This document shows positions 1 through 11,166 of a DNA stretch of 64,000 bases, in pieces. Source of the DNA: Haematobia irritans (taxonomy: Eukaryota > Arthropoda > Insecta > Diptera > Muscidae); the NCBI RefSeq assembly GCF_050003625.1, contig NC_134398.1, positions 25,885,211 to 25,949,210 on the forward strand, read 5' to 3'. The notes under the pieces were generated by a model. That model was not told where the DNA came from and made no database searches. It worked only from the letters and a program-made list of their open reading frames with translations. The position numbers and the translations under genes are program-made. Position 1 is the first letter of the stretch, and each line of letters begins with the position of its first letter.

Positions 1-1765
1 GATTTCGACCAAATTTGGAATGCATACTTAGTATTTTAATTCTACACTGTTAGAAAAATATGTTTTTCATATGTTTCGATATAAACAAAATGTGTTTCGG
101 GCACAATTTTTAAAGACAATATATTTAAGTGCAAACATGTAATGTTCTCAAACTAACACTAAATGTTTGGAACACATATGTTAATATGTTAGAATATATT
201 ATGTTTGGGGCATGCATGTTTCATAAAAATTATATGTGTGAATGTAAACATATATAAATTTACAAATTTCGAGTAAACATATATATGTTGTGATATTTTA
301 TTCAGAGAGCGACAGAGAGAGAGAGTATAGAGAAAGAAATAGAGATAAAAACCGGGAGGGTCGACGAAAGATATCAAATTAACACAGCGAGAGAATCAAA
401 CGAGAGCAATTTCTGTGAAACAGCTTATATGTTGTTTCGGAAACTGCTTTATGATAAGGCCAAAAATTGTATATGCTTAAGTCTCAATATTATTTAATTT
501 AAGCCTAATTATTATTTAATTTGTGTATATTATTAAATTATTTATGTATGTTTATACTCGACCCCACGTTCTTCCTTTGTTAGAGTTTTTGAATTCCTTC
601 CAAAATTTCAAACTTTTATACTAAAACCAGTTTTTTATTACAAAATTGTTATTTTTGCAATAAAAAAATAATATCTTAGCCAAAAGCTCAGTCCATTTCG
701 TTTATATCAAGCACTGTTTCTGACTGTAAATCTTTAATAACCCACATTTCGAAGTTTCATTATACAAATTTAATATTGTATAAATATAAATGTGTAAATT
801 AAAAAAAAATGTAAAATTTAATAATTTCTTCAACATTATTTGTATTACAGAAAAAGGTGCCAAGAACTAAAAAAATTCGTGGAAGTGAAAATTATGTTAG
901 GGAATGAGCACAATCTTCTTTGGGGAAAATTCTTCCAAGCATATAATATTTTTGGGCTCAAAATGCTTCCAAACATATTATATGTTCACATAAAACAAAC
1001 ATATTAATGTTTCGGCAGTATCAAATAATATATGTGCTTCCTGCAAAATATGTTTGGAACATATGTTAGAGAGGCGATTTTTTTTTGAGGGTGTACTCCC
1101 TGTGCACATAAATCGGACTAAAACTTTGAACTCTGTGGTCATACGACGGAAAATCGGGCGAAAGATATATATGGGAGCTATATCTAAATCTGAACCGATT
1201 TCAATCAAATTTGGCACACTTGACTACACTACTAATTGTACTCCTAGTGCAAAATTTTAACCAAATTGGGCAAAAACTCTGGCTTTTGGGGTTATATAAG
1301 TCCATATCGGGCGAAAGATATATATGAGAGCTATATCTGAATCTGAACCGATTTCAATCAAATTTAGCACACCTGACTATAGTACTTATTGTTCTCCTGG
1401 TGCAAAATTTCAAGTAAATCAGGTAAAACTCTCTATTCTGGGTCCATATAAGCGCATATCGGGCGAAAGATATATATGGGAGCTATATCTAAATCTGAAC
1501 CGATTTCTTCCAAAATCAATAGGGTTCTATTCTGACAGGAACTTGTGCTAAATTTGAAGGCGATTGGACTTAAACTGCGATAGAGACTTTGATCACAAAA
1601 ATGTTTTCACAGACAGACGGACATGGCTAGATCGACTCGGGGACCCATCCTGAACATTATTGCCAAAGACACCATGTGTCTATCTCGTATCCTTCTGGAT
1701 GTTGCAAACATATGTTCAAACTTATAATACCCTGGTCTACAGTGTGGCACAGGGTATAATAAAAG
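1..1765 (+). repeat. Muscid-type interspersed repeat, interrupted by a nested element
   Basis: Bases 1-43 and ~1095-1765 belong to one unclassified interspersed repeat that recurs at 38.55-40.04 and 41.19-45.31 kb. Its hallmark is a degenerate internal module of roughly 100-150 bp containing ATATATGGGAGCTATATCTA and CTGAACCGATTTCAACCAAA, repeated three times between 1090 and 1510. The right end (about 1725-1765) carries ATAATACCCTGG followed by GTGTGGCACAGGGTATAAT, so the terminus is itself a small inverted repeat. No coding potential is evident. Class is unknown; it is called muscid-type because I associate such sequence with calyptrate fly genomes. Confidence 0.65.
44..1094. mobile_element. 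AT-rich MITE-like element nested in the muscid repeat
   Basis: The sequence between ATTCTAC (left) and ACTCCCTGTGC (right) interrupts what is elsewhere a continuous module reading ATTCTACTCTCTGTGC (39598-39613), so this ~1.05-kb block is an insertion. It starts ACACTGTTAGAAAAATATG and ends TTTTTTTTGAGGGTGTA, resembling the ACACTGAAAAAA / TTTTTTTGAGTGTA ends of elements at 48.6, 51.8 and 52.5 kb. The interior is rich in ACATATGTT-type words. No ORF of note. Confidence 0.5.
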
Positions 1766-2790
1766 GTTGATAAAATTTTCTATAGAAATAACATTTTGAC
1801 AACATTTTCTATAGAAATAAAATTTTGACAAAATTTTCAATAGAAATAAAATGTTCAAAAAAATTTCTATAGAAATAATATTTTGACAAAATCTCCTATA
1901 GAAATAAAATTTAGAATAAATTTTCTATAGAAATAAAATTTTCAGAATATTTTCGATAGAAATACATTTTTGACAATATTTTCAATAGATATAAATTTTT
2001 GACAAATTTTTCTATAGAAGTAAAATTTTAACAAAATTTTCTATAGAAATAAAATTTTGACAAAATTTTCAACAGAAATAAAATGTTGACAACAATTTCC
2101 ATAGAAATAAAATTTTTACAAAATTTTCTATAGAAATAAAATTTTGACAAAATTTTCTATAGAAATAAATTTTTGACAAAATTTTCTATTGAAATAAAAT
2201 TTAGACAACATTTTCTAAAGAAATAAATTTTTGACAAAATTTTGACCAAATTTTCTATGAAATAAAATTTTCAAAATATTTTCTATAGATATAAATTTTT
2301 GGAAAATTTTTCTATAAAAGTAAAATTTTAACAAAATTTTCTATAGAAATAAAATTTTGACAAAATTATCTACAGAAATAAAATTTTGACAAAAATTTCT
2401 ATACAAATAACATTTTTACAAAATTTTCTATGGAAATAAATTTTTGGCATTATTTTCTATAGATATAAATTTTTGACAAATTTTTCTATAGAAATAAAAT
2501 TTTAAACAAAATTCCTATAGAAATAAAATTTTGACAAAATTTTCTATAGAAATAAAATATTGACAAAATTTTCTATAGAAATAAAATGTTGACAAAATTT
2601 TCTATTGAAATAAAATTTTGACAAAATTTTCTATAGAAATAAAATTTTGACAAAATTTTCTATAGAAATAAAATTTTGACAAAATTTTCTATAGGAATAA
2701 AATTTTTGAGTATAAGATTTTTTTGGTAAAATTTTCTCAAAAATTTTGAAATTATTTTTGACTCGAGTGGCAACCGTGTCTGGGACTTAT
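1766..2790 (+). repeat. 29-bp minisatellite array with terminal module
   Basis: About 30 degenerate copies of a 29-bp unit (TTTTCTATAGAAATAAAA joined to TTTTGACAAAA) run to about 2705. The array ends in a distinct ~80-bp module reaching GACTCGAGTGGCAACCGTG near 2760-2780. Related modules close other 29-bp arrays at about 28440-28460 and 40138-40168, suggesting the array lies inside a mobile element with fixed ends. Short ORFs in this array are translations of the repeat and not genes. Confidence 0.85.
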
Positions 2791-2839
2791 TCATTATTTC
2801 TCCAGAATGAGTGGCCCATAATACAAATTCGACTTCCCA

Positions 2840-2925
2840 CTTTTGATATTTTTGATCGACATTTGATATTTTTGATCGACTTATGATATATTTTATCGAC
2901 TTTTGATATTTTTGATTTGTTATTG
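2840..2925. repeat. Short tandem repeat, ~20-bp unit
   Basis: Four imperfect direct copies of a unit like CTTTTGATATTTTTGATCGA lie immediately left of the foldback element. Nothing else is recognisable between 2790 and 2950. Confidence 0.6.
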
Positions 2926-3224
2926 TAGGTCCTTAGATTTGTATGTATTATATGTGTGTGAAGATAAATTCGAATTTAAAATTGCGGCAGAGGCCTTAGC
3001 CGAGACACAAACCATCACCTTCAATGTAATTTTAAATTCGAATTTAATTTTTTAAATTCGAATTTAATTTTACAAATATATCCTTTTTTTGAAAACGCTA
3101 AGAATTTTTAAATGGAATTTGATAGAATTCGTTAAAGACGGCTCTGAGTATCCTTAATTTGAACAAATTTCATCACAAAAATAACTTAGAAACCGGCAAA
3201 ATTAAAATTTTGTTTAACAAAAAA

Positions 3225-4155
3225 GGGACCATTGTGCGAAAACCGTTCGGGGTTCCAAAACGAAACCACCACCATTGGATAGGTCTTAGTGCGCACTATT
3301 CAAATTCGAAATAATTTCATTAGAAAAGTATTTCAGAAAGCGGAAAATTGCAAAATATTTTCCGACTGAATTTACACCAACAGGGCCACTGTGCGCAAAC
3401 CGTTCGGGGTTCCAAAACGAAACTACCACCATTGGATAGGGGTTAGTGCGTACTATTCAAATTCGAAATAATTTCATTAGAAAAGTATTTCTGAAAGCGG
3501 GAAATTGAAAAATATTTTCCGGGTGAATTTACACAGGTGAGACCACTGTGCGAAAACGGTTCGGGGTTCCAAAACGAAGCTACCACCATTGGATAGGGGT
3601 TAGTGCGTACTATTCAAATTCGAAATAATTTCATTAGAAAAGTATTTCAGAAAGCGGGAAATTGGAAATTATTTTCCGGGTGAATTTACACAGGTGGGAC
3701 CACTGTGCGAAAACGGTTCGGGGTTCCAAAACGAAACTACCACCATTGGATAGGTCTTAGTGCGTACTATTCAAATTCGAAATAATTTCATTAGAAAAGT
3801 ATTTCAGAAAGCGGAAAATTGAAAAATATTTTCTGGGTGAATTTACACAGGTGAGACCACTGTGCGAAAACCGTTCGGGGTTCCAAAACGAGACTACCAC
3901 CATTGGATAGGGGTTAGTGCGTACTATTCAAATTCGAAATAATTTCATTAGAAAAGTATTTCAGAAAGCGGGAAATTGGAAATTATTTTCCGGGTGAATT
4001 TACACAGGTGGGACCACTGTGCGAAAACGGTTCGGGGTTCCAAAACGAAACTACCACCATTGGATAGGTCTTAGTGCGCACTATTCAAATTCGAAATAAT
4101 TTCATTAGGAAAGTATTTCAGAAAGCGGAAAATTGAAAAATATTTTCCGAGTGAA
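3225..4155 (+). repeat. 157-bp tandem repeat, left arm of the foldback element
   Basis: The landmark CGTTCGGGGTTCCAAAACGA (GGTTCGG in some copies) falls at 3244, 3401, 3558, 3715, 3872 and 4029, an exact period of 157 bp. Each unit also holds ACCACCATTGGATAGG, GCGTACTATTCAAATTCGAA and AATTTCATTAGAAAAGTATT. Copies differ by scattered substitutions only, implying recent unequal exchange or gene conversion. Confidence 0.9.
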
Positions 4156-4159
4156 AGCC

Positions 4160-6500
4160 TAAAGCCTAAACCTTTCGAAATTCATGTTCAACATTTTCTT
4201 TTACTTACTAAATGAACACTTTTTTAAGGAATGTATGTTATTTTCTTTTTTTTTTGTAATTCAATTGGCAGTTCATTAAATAATTTAATTGATTGTCTCA
4301 AATAAAAAAATGAGTTTTCTACCAAAATCAATCAAATTTTTAATTTAATCAATTAAAAATCAAGTGAAAGTGCCAAGAAAGCAATTACTTTTTAACCAAG
4401 AATATTTTTTATTTCAAATTAATTCTGTTATTGAATCAATTTCAATTAGAAAATTAATTGGATCAATTGATTTCGAGATTGAATCAAGAAAAAATTTCTG
4501 TGCAATTAAAATTATAATTGAAAATTTAGTAGAAATAATTATTGTAGTTTCCGTATACATATTTTAATATTCAATCGGACTCATTCATACACAGAAAAAA
4601 ATATTTTTTGTATTCAATCACAAAAGTAATTGATCCAATTAATTTTTAATTGAAATTTCTTAAACGATTGAAATGATTGTATCATTTAAAAAATTTTTTG
4701 TTCCAATTAAAAAATTAATTGATACAATTAATTTTTGTGATTGATTTTTATTTCAATTTAAAAATTTGTTGAACCAATTAAATTTTTAATTGAATATTTT
4801 TAAATTCAAGTAAAAGTTTAATTGGAAATATTTTGATGGTATTTTTCTGTGTATGCACTGTTATGAAATTACAAGAAACCTTAAAGTGAAATGCTTGCAC
4901 AGAAAAAATATTTCTAAAATATTTCCAATAAAAAAGTTGAAGACCCAATTAATTACAAAATTAAAAAGAGAAAATGATTCAACTTAAAATACTAATAACA
5001 ATTTTTATTGAATAAAAAGGATTTTCAATGCAAAATATAATCGAAAATTTTGCAATATAATTTTTTTTAATTTTTAGGGTTTTGCAAAATTTTTAAATTA
5101 CTAAGATTTTTTAATTACTAAGAATTACAGAGAGTTTAAGAAATTATTTAATTTTATTTTGAAAGTGTTAGGATTTGCTAATTGTTTGCAAATTCGATGG
5201 TAGAGAGTTCCACAGACGGATGCTGAATATGAAAAATGGTTGTTCCGATAAAATAGTCTTTATATATAATTAATTTTTAGTACTGATACGACAAGCAGTT
5301 TATTGTCTTAATTTAAAAATTAGTTGAATTAACACTACAATTGATTGTAAATTCCGAATTAATTAATTTAGTTTTGTAATTTCTAATTAATTCTATGATT
5401 TATGCTATCTATTTCCTTATGTAAGCAATTTCAATAAAAAAATTAAATTAATAAAAAATTGCTTCAGTGAAAAAATTTTGTTTTGCGATCTTAATCAATT
5501 ACACTTTTAATTGAACCAATGGATTTAATTGAATTTGCGATTCGGAACCGCGAATCAACAAAATCTTCATCACACAGCAAAAATACAACCAATATATTTT
5601 AAATTAAAGTTTTAAATAGTAATTTAATTTAAAATCTATTTCACCACAATTTATTTGATTTCATTATTTATTTAAGTAAAATACAAATCTATTACAAAAT
5701 TTAATTGGAACGACTAATTTTTTAGTTGTTATAGATGATTGATATTTAATTGAAAATTTAATTATAAATTGATTGGAGCAATTAATTTTGCCATATTTTC
5801 TCTTGTAAAAGTATTGCAAAATTTTACTTCTTCGCATTCAAACGCAATCAACATAAAAGTTTATTGATAAATATCACTTGTTCCCAAAGTGTGAAAAAAT
5901 ATCACCAACACATTTCCTATTAAAAAGTTGATAGACGTCTAAAATTTTTTCATTAATAAATTAATTGATACAATTAACTTTCTAATCAAGATGACAACAA
6001 AGTTAATTAATAATCTTAAAAGTTTTAAATAGGAAACTAATTGAAGCAATAGCCTTTTTAATCAAACTCAGAAGACTAAGTAATTAACAAAGTGAAGAAC
6101 ATTTTTTTTTTTGATTTTTAATTAAAAATTTATTTCAAACAAACAATTTTGTAATCAAATTAAAAACAGTCAGTTAAGAATGTAATTGAAAATAGTTACA
6201 TTTTTAATGAAAAACTTAATTGAGTTTTGCAACTAACATCAATTAAATTTTCAATTGAATCAGAAAAAAATAAATTAATTTTTTAATCAAGTATATTTTT
6301 AATGCCATTTTCGCGATTTAAGACATTTCAATTAAATAATTAAGTGTATCAAATTAATGTCGTGGTTGAATCAGAAAAAAATGTTTGTGTTTATACAAAA
6401 ACGAATATTGACAATATATAGAAAAGTTTCTTTAACATTTAAATAAAACTTTAAAATTTTATTATATCTATATATTGTGAAGACTTTTGTGGGTATTAAA
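4160..6500. repeat. AT-rich interior of foldback element
   Basis: Low-complexity sequence built from TTAATTGAATCAATTAA-type words. It contains sub-elements bounded by ACAGAAAAAAATAT and ATTTTTCTGTGTA (for example ~4592-4855 and ~5885-6395). The 5885-6395 part is homologous to the tetraspanin intron at 46.37-47.46 kb. A short ORF at 4364-4567 is AT-rich translation of this repeat and is not considered a gene. Confidence 0.6.
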
Positions 6501-6539
6501 GTTGATCTCAAGCCGTTTCCAATGAACCTAGTCTCCATA

Positions 6540-6930
6540 CCGCACGCGGCTTAGTTTTCACACAGTGGGCTCCGTTGTAAAAATTTGTTGAAAAAGTATT
6601 TTCAAATTTGTGCAAAATAACCGGGATAATAATTTTCAATTTTCCGCTTTCTGAAATACTTTTCTAATGAAATTATTTCGAATTTCAATAGTACGTACTA
6701 AGACCTATCCAAAGGTGGTAGTTTCGTTTTGGAACCCCGAACGGTTTTCGCACAGTGGCCCCGTTGATGTAAATTCACTCGGAAAATATTTTTCAATTTT
6801 CCGCTTTCTGAAATACTTTTCTTATGAAATTATTTCGAATTTGAATAGTGCGCACTAAGACCTATCCAATGGTGGTGGTTTCGTTTTGGAACCCCGAACG
6901 GTTTTCGCACAATGGTCCCTTTTTTGTTAA
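6540..6930 (-). repeat. 157-bp tandem repeat, right arm of the foldback element
   Basis: Reverse-complement copies of the left-arm repeat. The landmark CCGAACG is at 6737 and 6894, again exactly 157 bp apart, with a degraded copy near 6540-6600. Fewer copies than the left arm, so the arms have changed length independently. Confidence 0.85.
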
Positions 6931-7199
6931 ACAAAATTTTAATTTTGCCGGTTTCTAAGTTATTTTTGTGATGAAATTTGTTCAAATTAAGGATACTCAG
7001 GGCCGTCTTTAACGAATTCTATCAAATTCCATTTAAAAATTCTTAGCGTTTTCAAAAAAAGGATATATTTGTAAAATTAAATGCGAATTTAAAAAATTAA
7101 ATTCGAATTTAAAATTACATTGAAGGTGCTGGTTTGTGTCTCGGCTAAGGCCTCTGCCGCAATTTTAAATTCGAATTTATCTTCACACACATATGTATT

Positions 7200-8105
7200 A
7201 TCAGGTTTTTTTTCGGAAAATAAGCATATTTGTCCAACGCACACCTTTGAATAAGAAATAAGGGACACAAAAGCCGAAAAACAATTTCGAAGTCGTTTTT
7301 GTGAAATGTTCAAATTCGATAAATCGGCTATTGATACTTATTAAAATCGACTAATCGTCTTTTGATGTATGACCAAACAAAAATTGTCTGTGTTTCACAA
7401 TAATTTGCCAGATTTGCTGACCGATATAAATGCAGCTTAGTTGTAGCCAGTACTATATAAATTCCCAACTATACGATTGCCTATTGCAAATCAATTGTTA
7501 ACATTTTATCATTTAATAAAATTTTCATATAAGAGAATCAATTCGTTTTAGAAGATTTGAATAAAAAAAAATTGATTTAACAAGCAAATTAAAGATAAAT
7601 GTGGTTAACTGAATGATTTTTATTAGAATCGAATAACCTGGTTCTGTAACCTCATTTGCTAATGGCATCTATGTATCTATTCATTGTCGCTATAGAGCTA
7701 TATTGTGGTTGTCATTTCCTATTCGTGTTTTGCCATACCTATCCACATTCAACAAAACGACTATCAGTTGTTATGGTCTCAATTGTTGTGACCATAGAAT
7801 GAAATTTTTATTTTTCAAAAGGGTAGATAGATATGTAATACTTTGCATTACATATGCGATTTTATTTATTTTGCATTTAAATAATAATAGAAAGAGTAAC
7901 TTGCTCTAAGACAATTCGTTGATGATTAGCTTAGGTTGTAAAGTTTTGTAGGGTATGGTCACAAAACAAAATGGGTGTCAAATATTATTGTAGTAGCATT
8001 ATCGAAATGGATACCGTGTTTGGAAAATACTCACATGCCTATTAACATGGGTTGCATCCATAAAATCTCTATTTCACACAATAATCTAAGGGTACGGCCA
8101 CAATG
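7200..8105. other. Unassigned intergenic DNA
   Basis: AT-rich sequence with no convincing gene, RNA or transposon signature. The ORF at 7703-7909 has no recognisable domain or supported start. I see nothing else here. Confidence 0.5.
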
Positions 8106-8107
8106 GG

Positions 8108-8270
8108 CAAATATTTGACGGAAATCAAATATATATTCGTCGTCACAGTCAAACCAGCTGCAAATCTTAACTCATATTGGACTGGGTACATCACGTCAAA
8201 TATGAGTTAAGATTTGTAGCTGGTTTGAATGTGGCGACGAATGGATATTTGATTTCTGTCAAATATTTGG
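8108..8270. repeat. Long imperfect palindrome, ~70-bp arms
   Basis: CAAATATTTGACGGAAATCA at 8108 and the following ~70 bases are mirrored by 8196-8270, which ends TTGATTTCTGTCAAATATTTG. The arms share AACCAGCTGCAAATCTTAAC-like sequence and are separated by a loop of ~17 bases around GACTGGGTACATCACGT. It could be a compact MITE or a snap-back product; no TSD was identified. Confidence 0.7.
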
Positions 8271-8655
8271 AAATTTGGAACTCAAGAGATAAGCGTGTAA
8301 CAGGTATACGGCAGTTCCCAGACCTAGACCAAATTTGTAGCACAGATATGTTATTTTCTGGTCTGAAATCCAAAGTTTGCTCAAAGGAGCCATTTTCAGA
8401 TTCGAGTCGGCACCATAATTTGATATAGTTCATCCCTATGATCGTGTTATCCTTCCCCAAATAGACATACACTCTGTGTATGTGAGGAAAGATTGAGCAT
8501 CATTGCCTTTTTCGGAAGACATTCACCGGGTTCAGTCCACTATTTCGATAATTAGCGTAGTCTCCAGTCGATTGATCTTTCCTCTACGAGCCACGAAATA
8601 TTGAAGATGATTTATTGGATTGCGCTTCAATAGCGTAAATACGTCTGTAAACTGG

Positions 8656-9943
8656 TTGTTGTTGTAACAGTTTTTAATGCAGTTTCATTCATTTTGTTCT
8701 ATGCTTTGGTAGTTCAATTAGTAGCCAGATCTAGGAACTCTGCGATAAGGATGGGGTGTGTCCAGAGTGATCTGGTTGTGAGACGGGTAGGCTTAGCTGG
8801 GCAAGCGAAAAGGTGACGAATGTCATGTGGCCCTTGATTACAGATGGGACACACGTCAGCTGCGCTGCTATCAATCGCTGGTAGGTAGGAATTGAGGCGG
8901 CTGCACTTGCCTGATCTTAGTTGGGCCAAAACTACACGTGGGAGGTCTCTCCCCTCCGGTGCTATAGGTGGTGGTCGAGCTCTGAGAACAGGATTAAAAT
9001 TTTAGCTTTCCACCACTTCAGCTACAATATCCTCATGAATCCTGTTCAGACCTGTCTGCTATGCTGCCTGCTCTAGAAGCTCTCTTTTATAACGCTGAAT
9101 CTCGCGCTCTAGAATGGTGAATATCAGCACTTACATTCCTCATTCGTCAGCTGCGCTGCTATCCATCACTGATAAATAGGAATTGAGGCAGCTGCACTTG
9201 CCTGATCTTAGTTGGGCTAAAACTACCCTGATCTGCCGTGGAAGGTCTCTCACCTCCGGTGCTATGGGCGGTGGTCGAGCTCTGAGAACAGGATTAAACT
9301 TTTAGCTTTCCACCGCTACAATATCCTCATGAATCCTGTTCAGACCTGTCTGGTATGCTGTCTGATCTAGAAGCTCTCTTTTATAACGCTGGATCTCGCG
9401 CTCTAGAAGGTGAAGATCAGCACTTACATTCCTGAGTGGAGGTTGCCTATTCACAATATGGGGATTTGGATGACAACTTCGTTAGCAACTCAAGAGATAC
9501 TGCTTTGACAACATGTAATTGTGTCGACGCACTGGGATGATCTTGATGATCCGCATAAAGGTGATCCAGAGGTGTACTGCGGAGACATCCTGTCGCAGTT
9601 CTAAGGGCAGCGTTCTGACAGGTATGGATGTTATTCCACTGTTTGAGGTGTCCATACTGGCGCTGTCTAGTTTACCATTGACCGGCCAATTGTCTTATAT
9701 GTAGTTAACAAGGTTTCTTTGTCCGCACCCCAAGCGACTTGAGGACCTTGTTTCTACCGCGGAGCTTATCACAAATTGCACTGGCATGGGCAGACGACTT
9801 AAAAAGGCTATCGAATGTGACCCCAAGAATCTGAAGGTAATTTGTGGTCGGTATTATTTCGCCATCGACTCTGACATTCAACTGTGTGCATACTTCTGCC
9901 GTCCATGTAGTGAATAGTGTGGCTAAGAATTTGGTGGGAGATA
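8656..9943 (-). mobile_element. LINE fragment (3' part), rearranged
   Basis: Minus-strand fragment of the same LINE family seen at 30.5-33.9 and 41.6-44.5 kb. Residues encoded at 8714-8929 contain the family's C-terminal cysteine/histidine motif CPICNQGPHDIRHLFACPAK. The 3' end abuts a TTGTTGTTG tract at ~8656 (CAA-type tail in the element's orientation). About 300 bp is present twice in tandem (~8850-9145 and ~9150-9440), each copy bearing CTATAATATCC-like and TCTCGCGCTCTAGAA landmarks. The copy is 5'-truncated near 9943. Numerous frameshifts make it non-functional. Confidence 0.8.
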
Positions 9944-10047
9944 ACCTAAAAAATTAAACGTAAACGTGTTCTACGCTTGTTGTCCGTAGTCAGAAATGCA
10001 CGCAACAAAGCGAAATTTTTCCAATTAAATTCTTAATAGAATTTTGG

Positions 10048-10382
10048 AGCCACCGTGGTGCAATGGTTAGCATGCCCGCCTTGCATACACAAGGTCGTGG
10101 GTTCGATTCCTGCTTCGACTGAACACCAAAAAATTTTTCAGCGGTGGATTATCCCACCTCAGTAATGCTGGTGACATTTCTGAGGTTTCCAAAGCTTCTC
10201 TAAGTGGTTTCACTACAATGTGGAACGCCGTTCGGACTCGGCTATAAAAAGGAGGTCCCTTGTCATTGAGCTTAACATGGAATCGGGCAGCACTCAGTGA
10301 TAAGAGAGAAGTTCACCAATGTGGTATCACAATGGACTGAATAGTCTAAGTGAGTCGGGCTGCCACCTAACCTAACCTAATA
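10048..10382 (+). mobile_element. tRNA-derived SINE with CCTAA tail
   Basis: The 5' part has a Pol III promoter: an A-box-like GTGGTGCAATGGTTAGCA and a B box GGTTCGATTCC in a tRNA-like head. The tRNA-unrelated body includes GGCTATAAAAAGGAGGTCCC and GAATCGGGCAGCACTCAGTG. The element ends in (CCTAA)n at 10368-10381. Flanking TAATAGAA on both sides (about 10033 and 10379) suggests a short target duplication. A near-identical copy lies at 34108-34463 and a truncated inverted copy at 11058-11166. Confidence 0.85.
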
Positions 10383-10389
10383 GAAGAAT

Positions 10390-11050
10390 TAAAAAATGTC
10401 AAACAAATTTATTGAATGGGAAGTTCTAGGAAACAAAACCCAATGGTTCACTCACTGATATCGAAAAACTTGTACTTGATGTCGAAATCCTCAGCAACTT
10501 GATGCTGGTTAATAAGAGCTCGAGCTTAGTACGTCATACACTGATGGGCTATGCCATCCCTAATAGTGCTAAAGTACCAAACATAATTCCTAATGAAGTG
10601 GAAGACTGTGGGTCAATCAAACCCCTCGAATCCGTAGGACGAACGGCAGCAACTATCGGAGATGTAGTAGCCTCATTCGTAGAATGTGAAAAAATGCGAT
10701 GTAGCAAAGTATGATGCCTTCTCTGACCATGTGGAAGGCTGCGGGTCAATCAAACCGCTGAAACCTGTAGGACGAGTGGCCACAACTGTCGAAAACTTAA
10801 CCGCCACATTCGCATAATGGCGAGGAAGTGAAGAATGATTCCTTCCCTGACACTTCTCACAGCTATGGGAAGTAGCACAGATGTTAACTCATGTCTTCAC
10901 GGTACCCAATTGAAACAACAGCGGAGCCTTTTCACCACAGCCAATGGATCATTCGCAGAAAGATTCCTAAACTTGGAACAAATACGACGATCACGACTTT
11001 TTCGTGGACAAAGAACACAAATCTTAGATTAGATCAGGTATAATGGCATG
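10390..11050 (+). other. Unassigned DNA with a decayed ~130-bp direct duplication
   Basis: Bases ~10602-10686 and ~10732-10819 are diverged direct copies. Both contain GGGTCAATCAAACC and GTAGGACGA and both can encode a peptide beginning CGSIKPL. The copies are 130 bp apart, so they lie in different frames, and both run into stops. This is probably a relic of a coding repeat or of an unrecognised transposon. No function can be assigned. Confidence 0.4.
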
Positions 11051-11057
11051 CCGATAT

Positions 11058-11166
11058 TTCAGGCTCACATAGACTATTCAATCCATTGTGATACCACAAT
11101 GGTGTACTTCTCTATTAACACTGAGTACTGCCCGATTCTATGTTTAGTTCAATGACAAGGGACATG
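11058..11166 (-). mobile_element. Truncated SINE copy
   Basis: Reverse complement matches the 3' half of the SINE at 10048-10382: GTCCCTTGTCATTGAACTAA through AATCGGGCAGTACTCAGTG to TGTGGTATCACAATGG. It lacks the tRNA-like head and the CCTAA tail. Confidence 0.75.

Larger units (their letters stand above)
2951..7193. mobile_element. Foldback-like element with long inverted arms
   Basis: The sequence from TATGTGTGTGAAGATAAATT at 2951 inward is repeated in reverse complement ending at about 7193. Arms align for ~300 bp of unique sequence (2951-3240 versus ~6905-7193), including AATTGCGGCAGAGGCCTTAG on both sides. They then pass into a 157-bp tandem repeat: six copies on the left (to ~4155) and two clear plus one degraded on the right (~6540-6900). 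The 4160-6500 interior is AT-rich, dominated by AATTGAATCAATTAA-like words and smaller inverted elements, and holds no convincing coding sequence. This architecture matches foldback transposons. It appears non-autonomous, and no target duplication could be assigned. Confidence 0.7.

Noticed and set aside
3225..4155. Nucleosome-positioning satellite because 157 bp is near nucleosome length
   Set aside because: The repeat occurs only in the arms of one element, so a chromatin role is unsupported; the length may be coincidence.
2951..7193. Polinton/Maverick or other large self-synthesising transposon
   Set aside because: No polymerase, integrase or capsid-like coding sequence between the arms, and the size is too small.
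10080..10130. Possible functional tRNA gene (A and B boxes)
   Set aside because: The tRNA-like head lacks a closed acceptor stem and is followed by a conserved SINE body and CCTAA tail; an identical arrangement at 34.1 kb shows it is a SINE.
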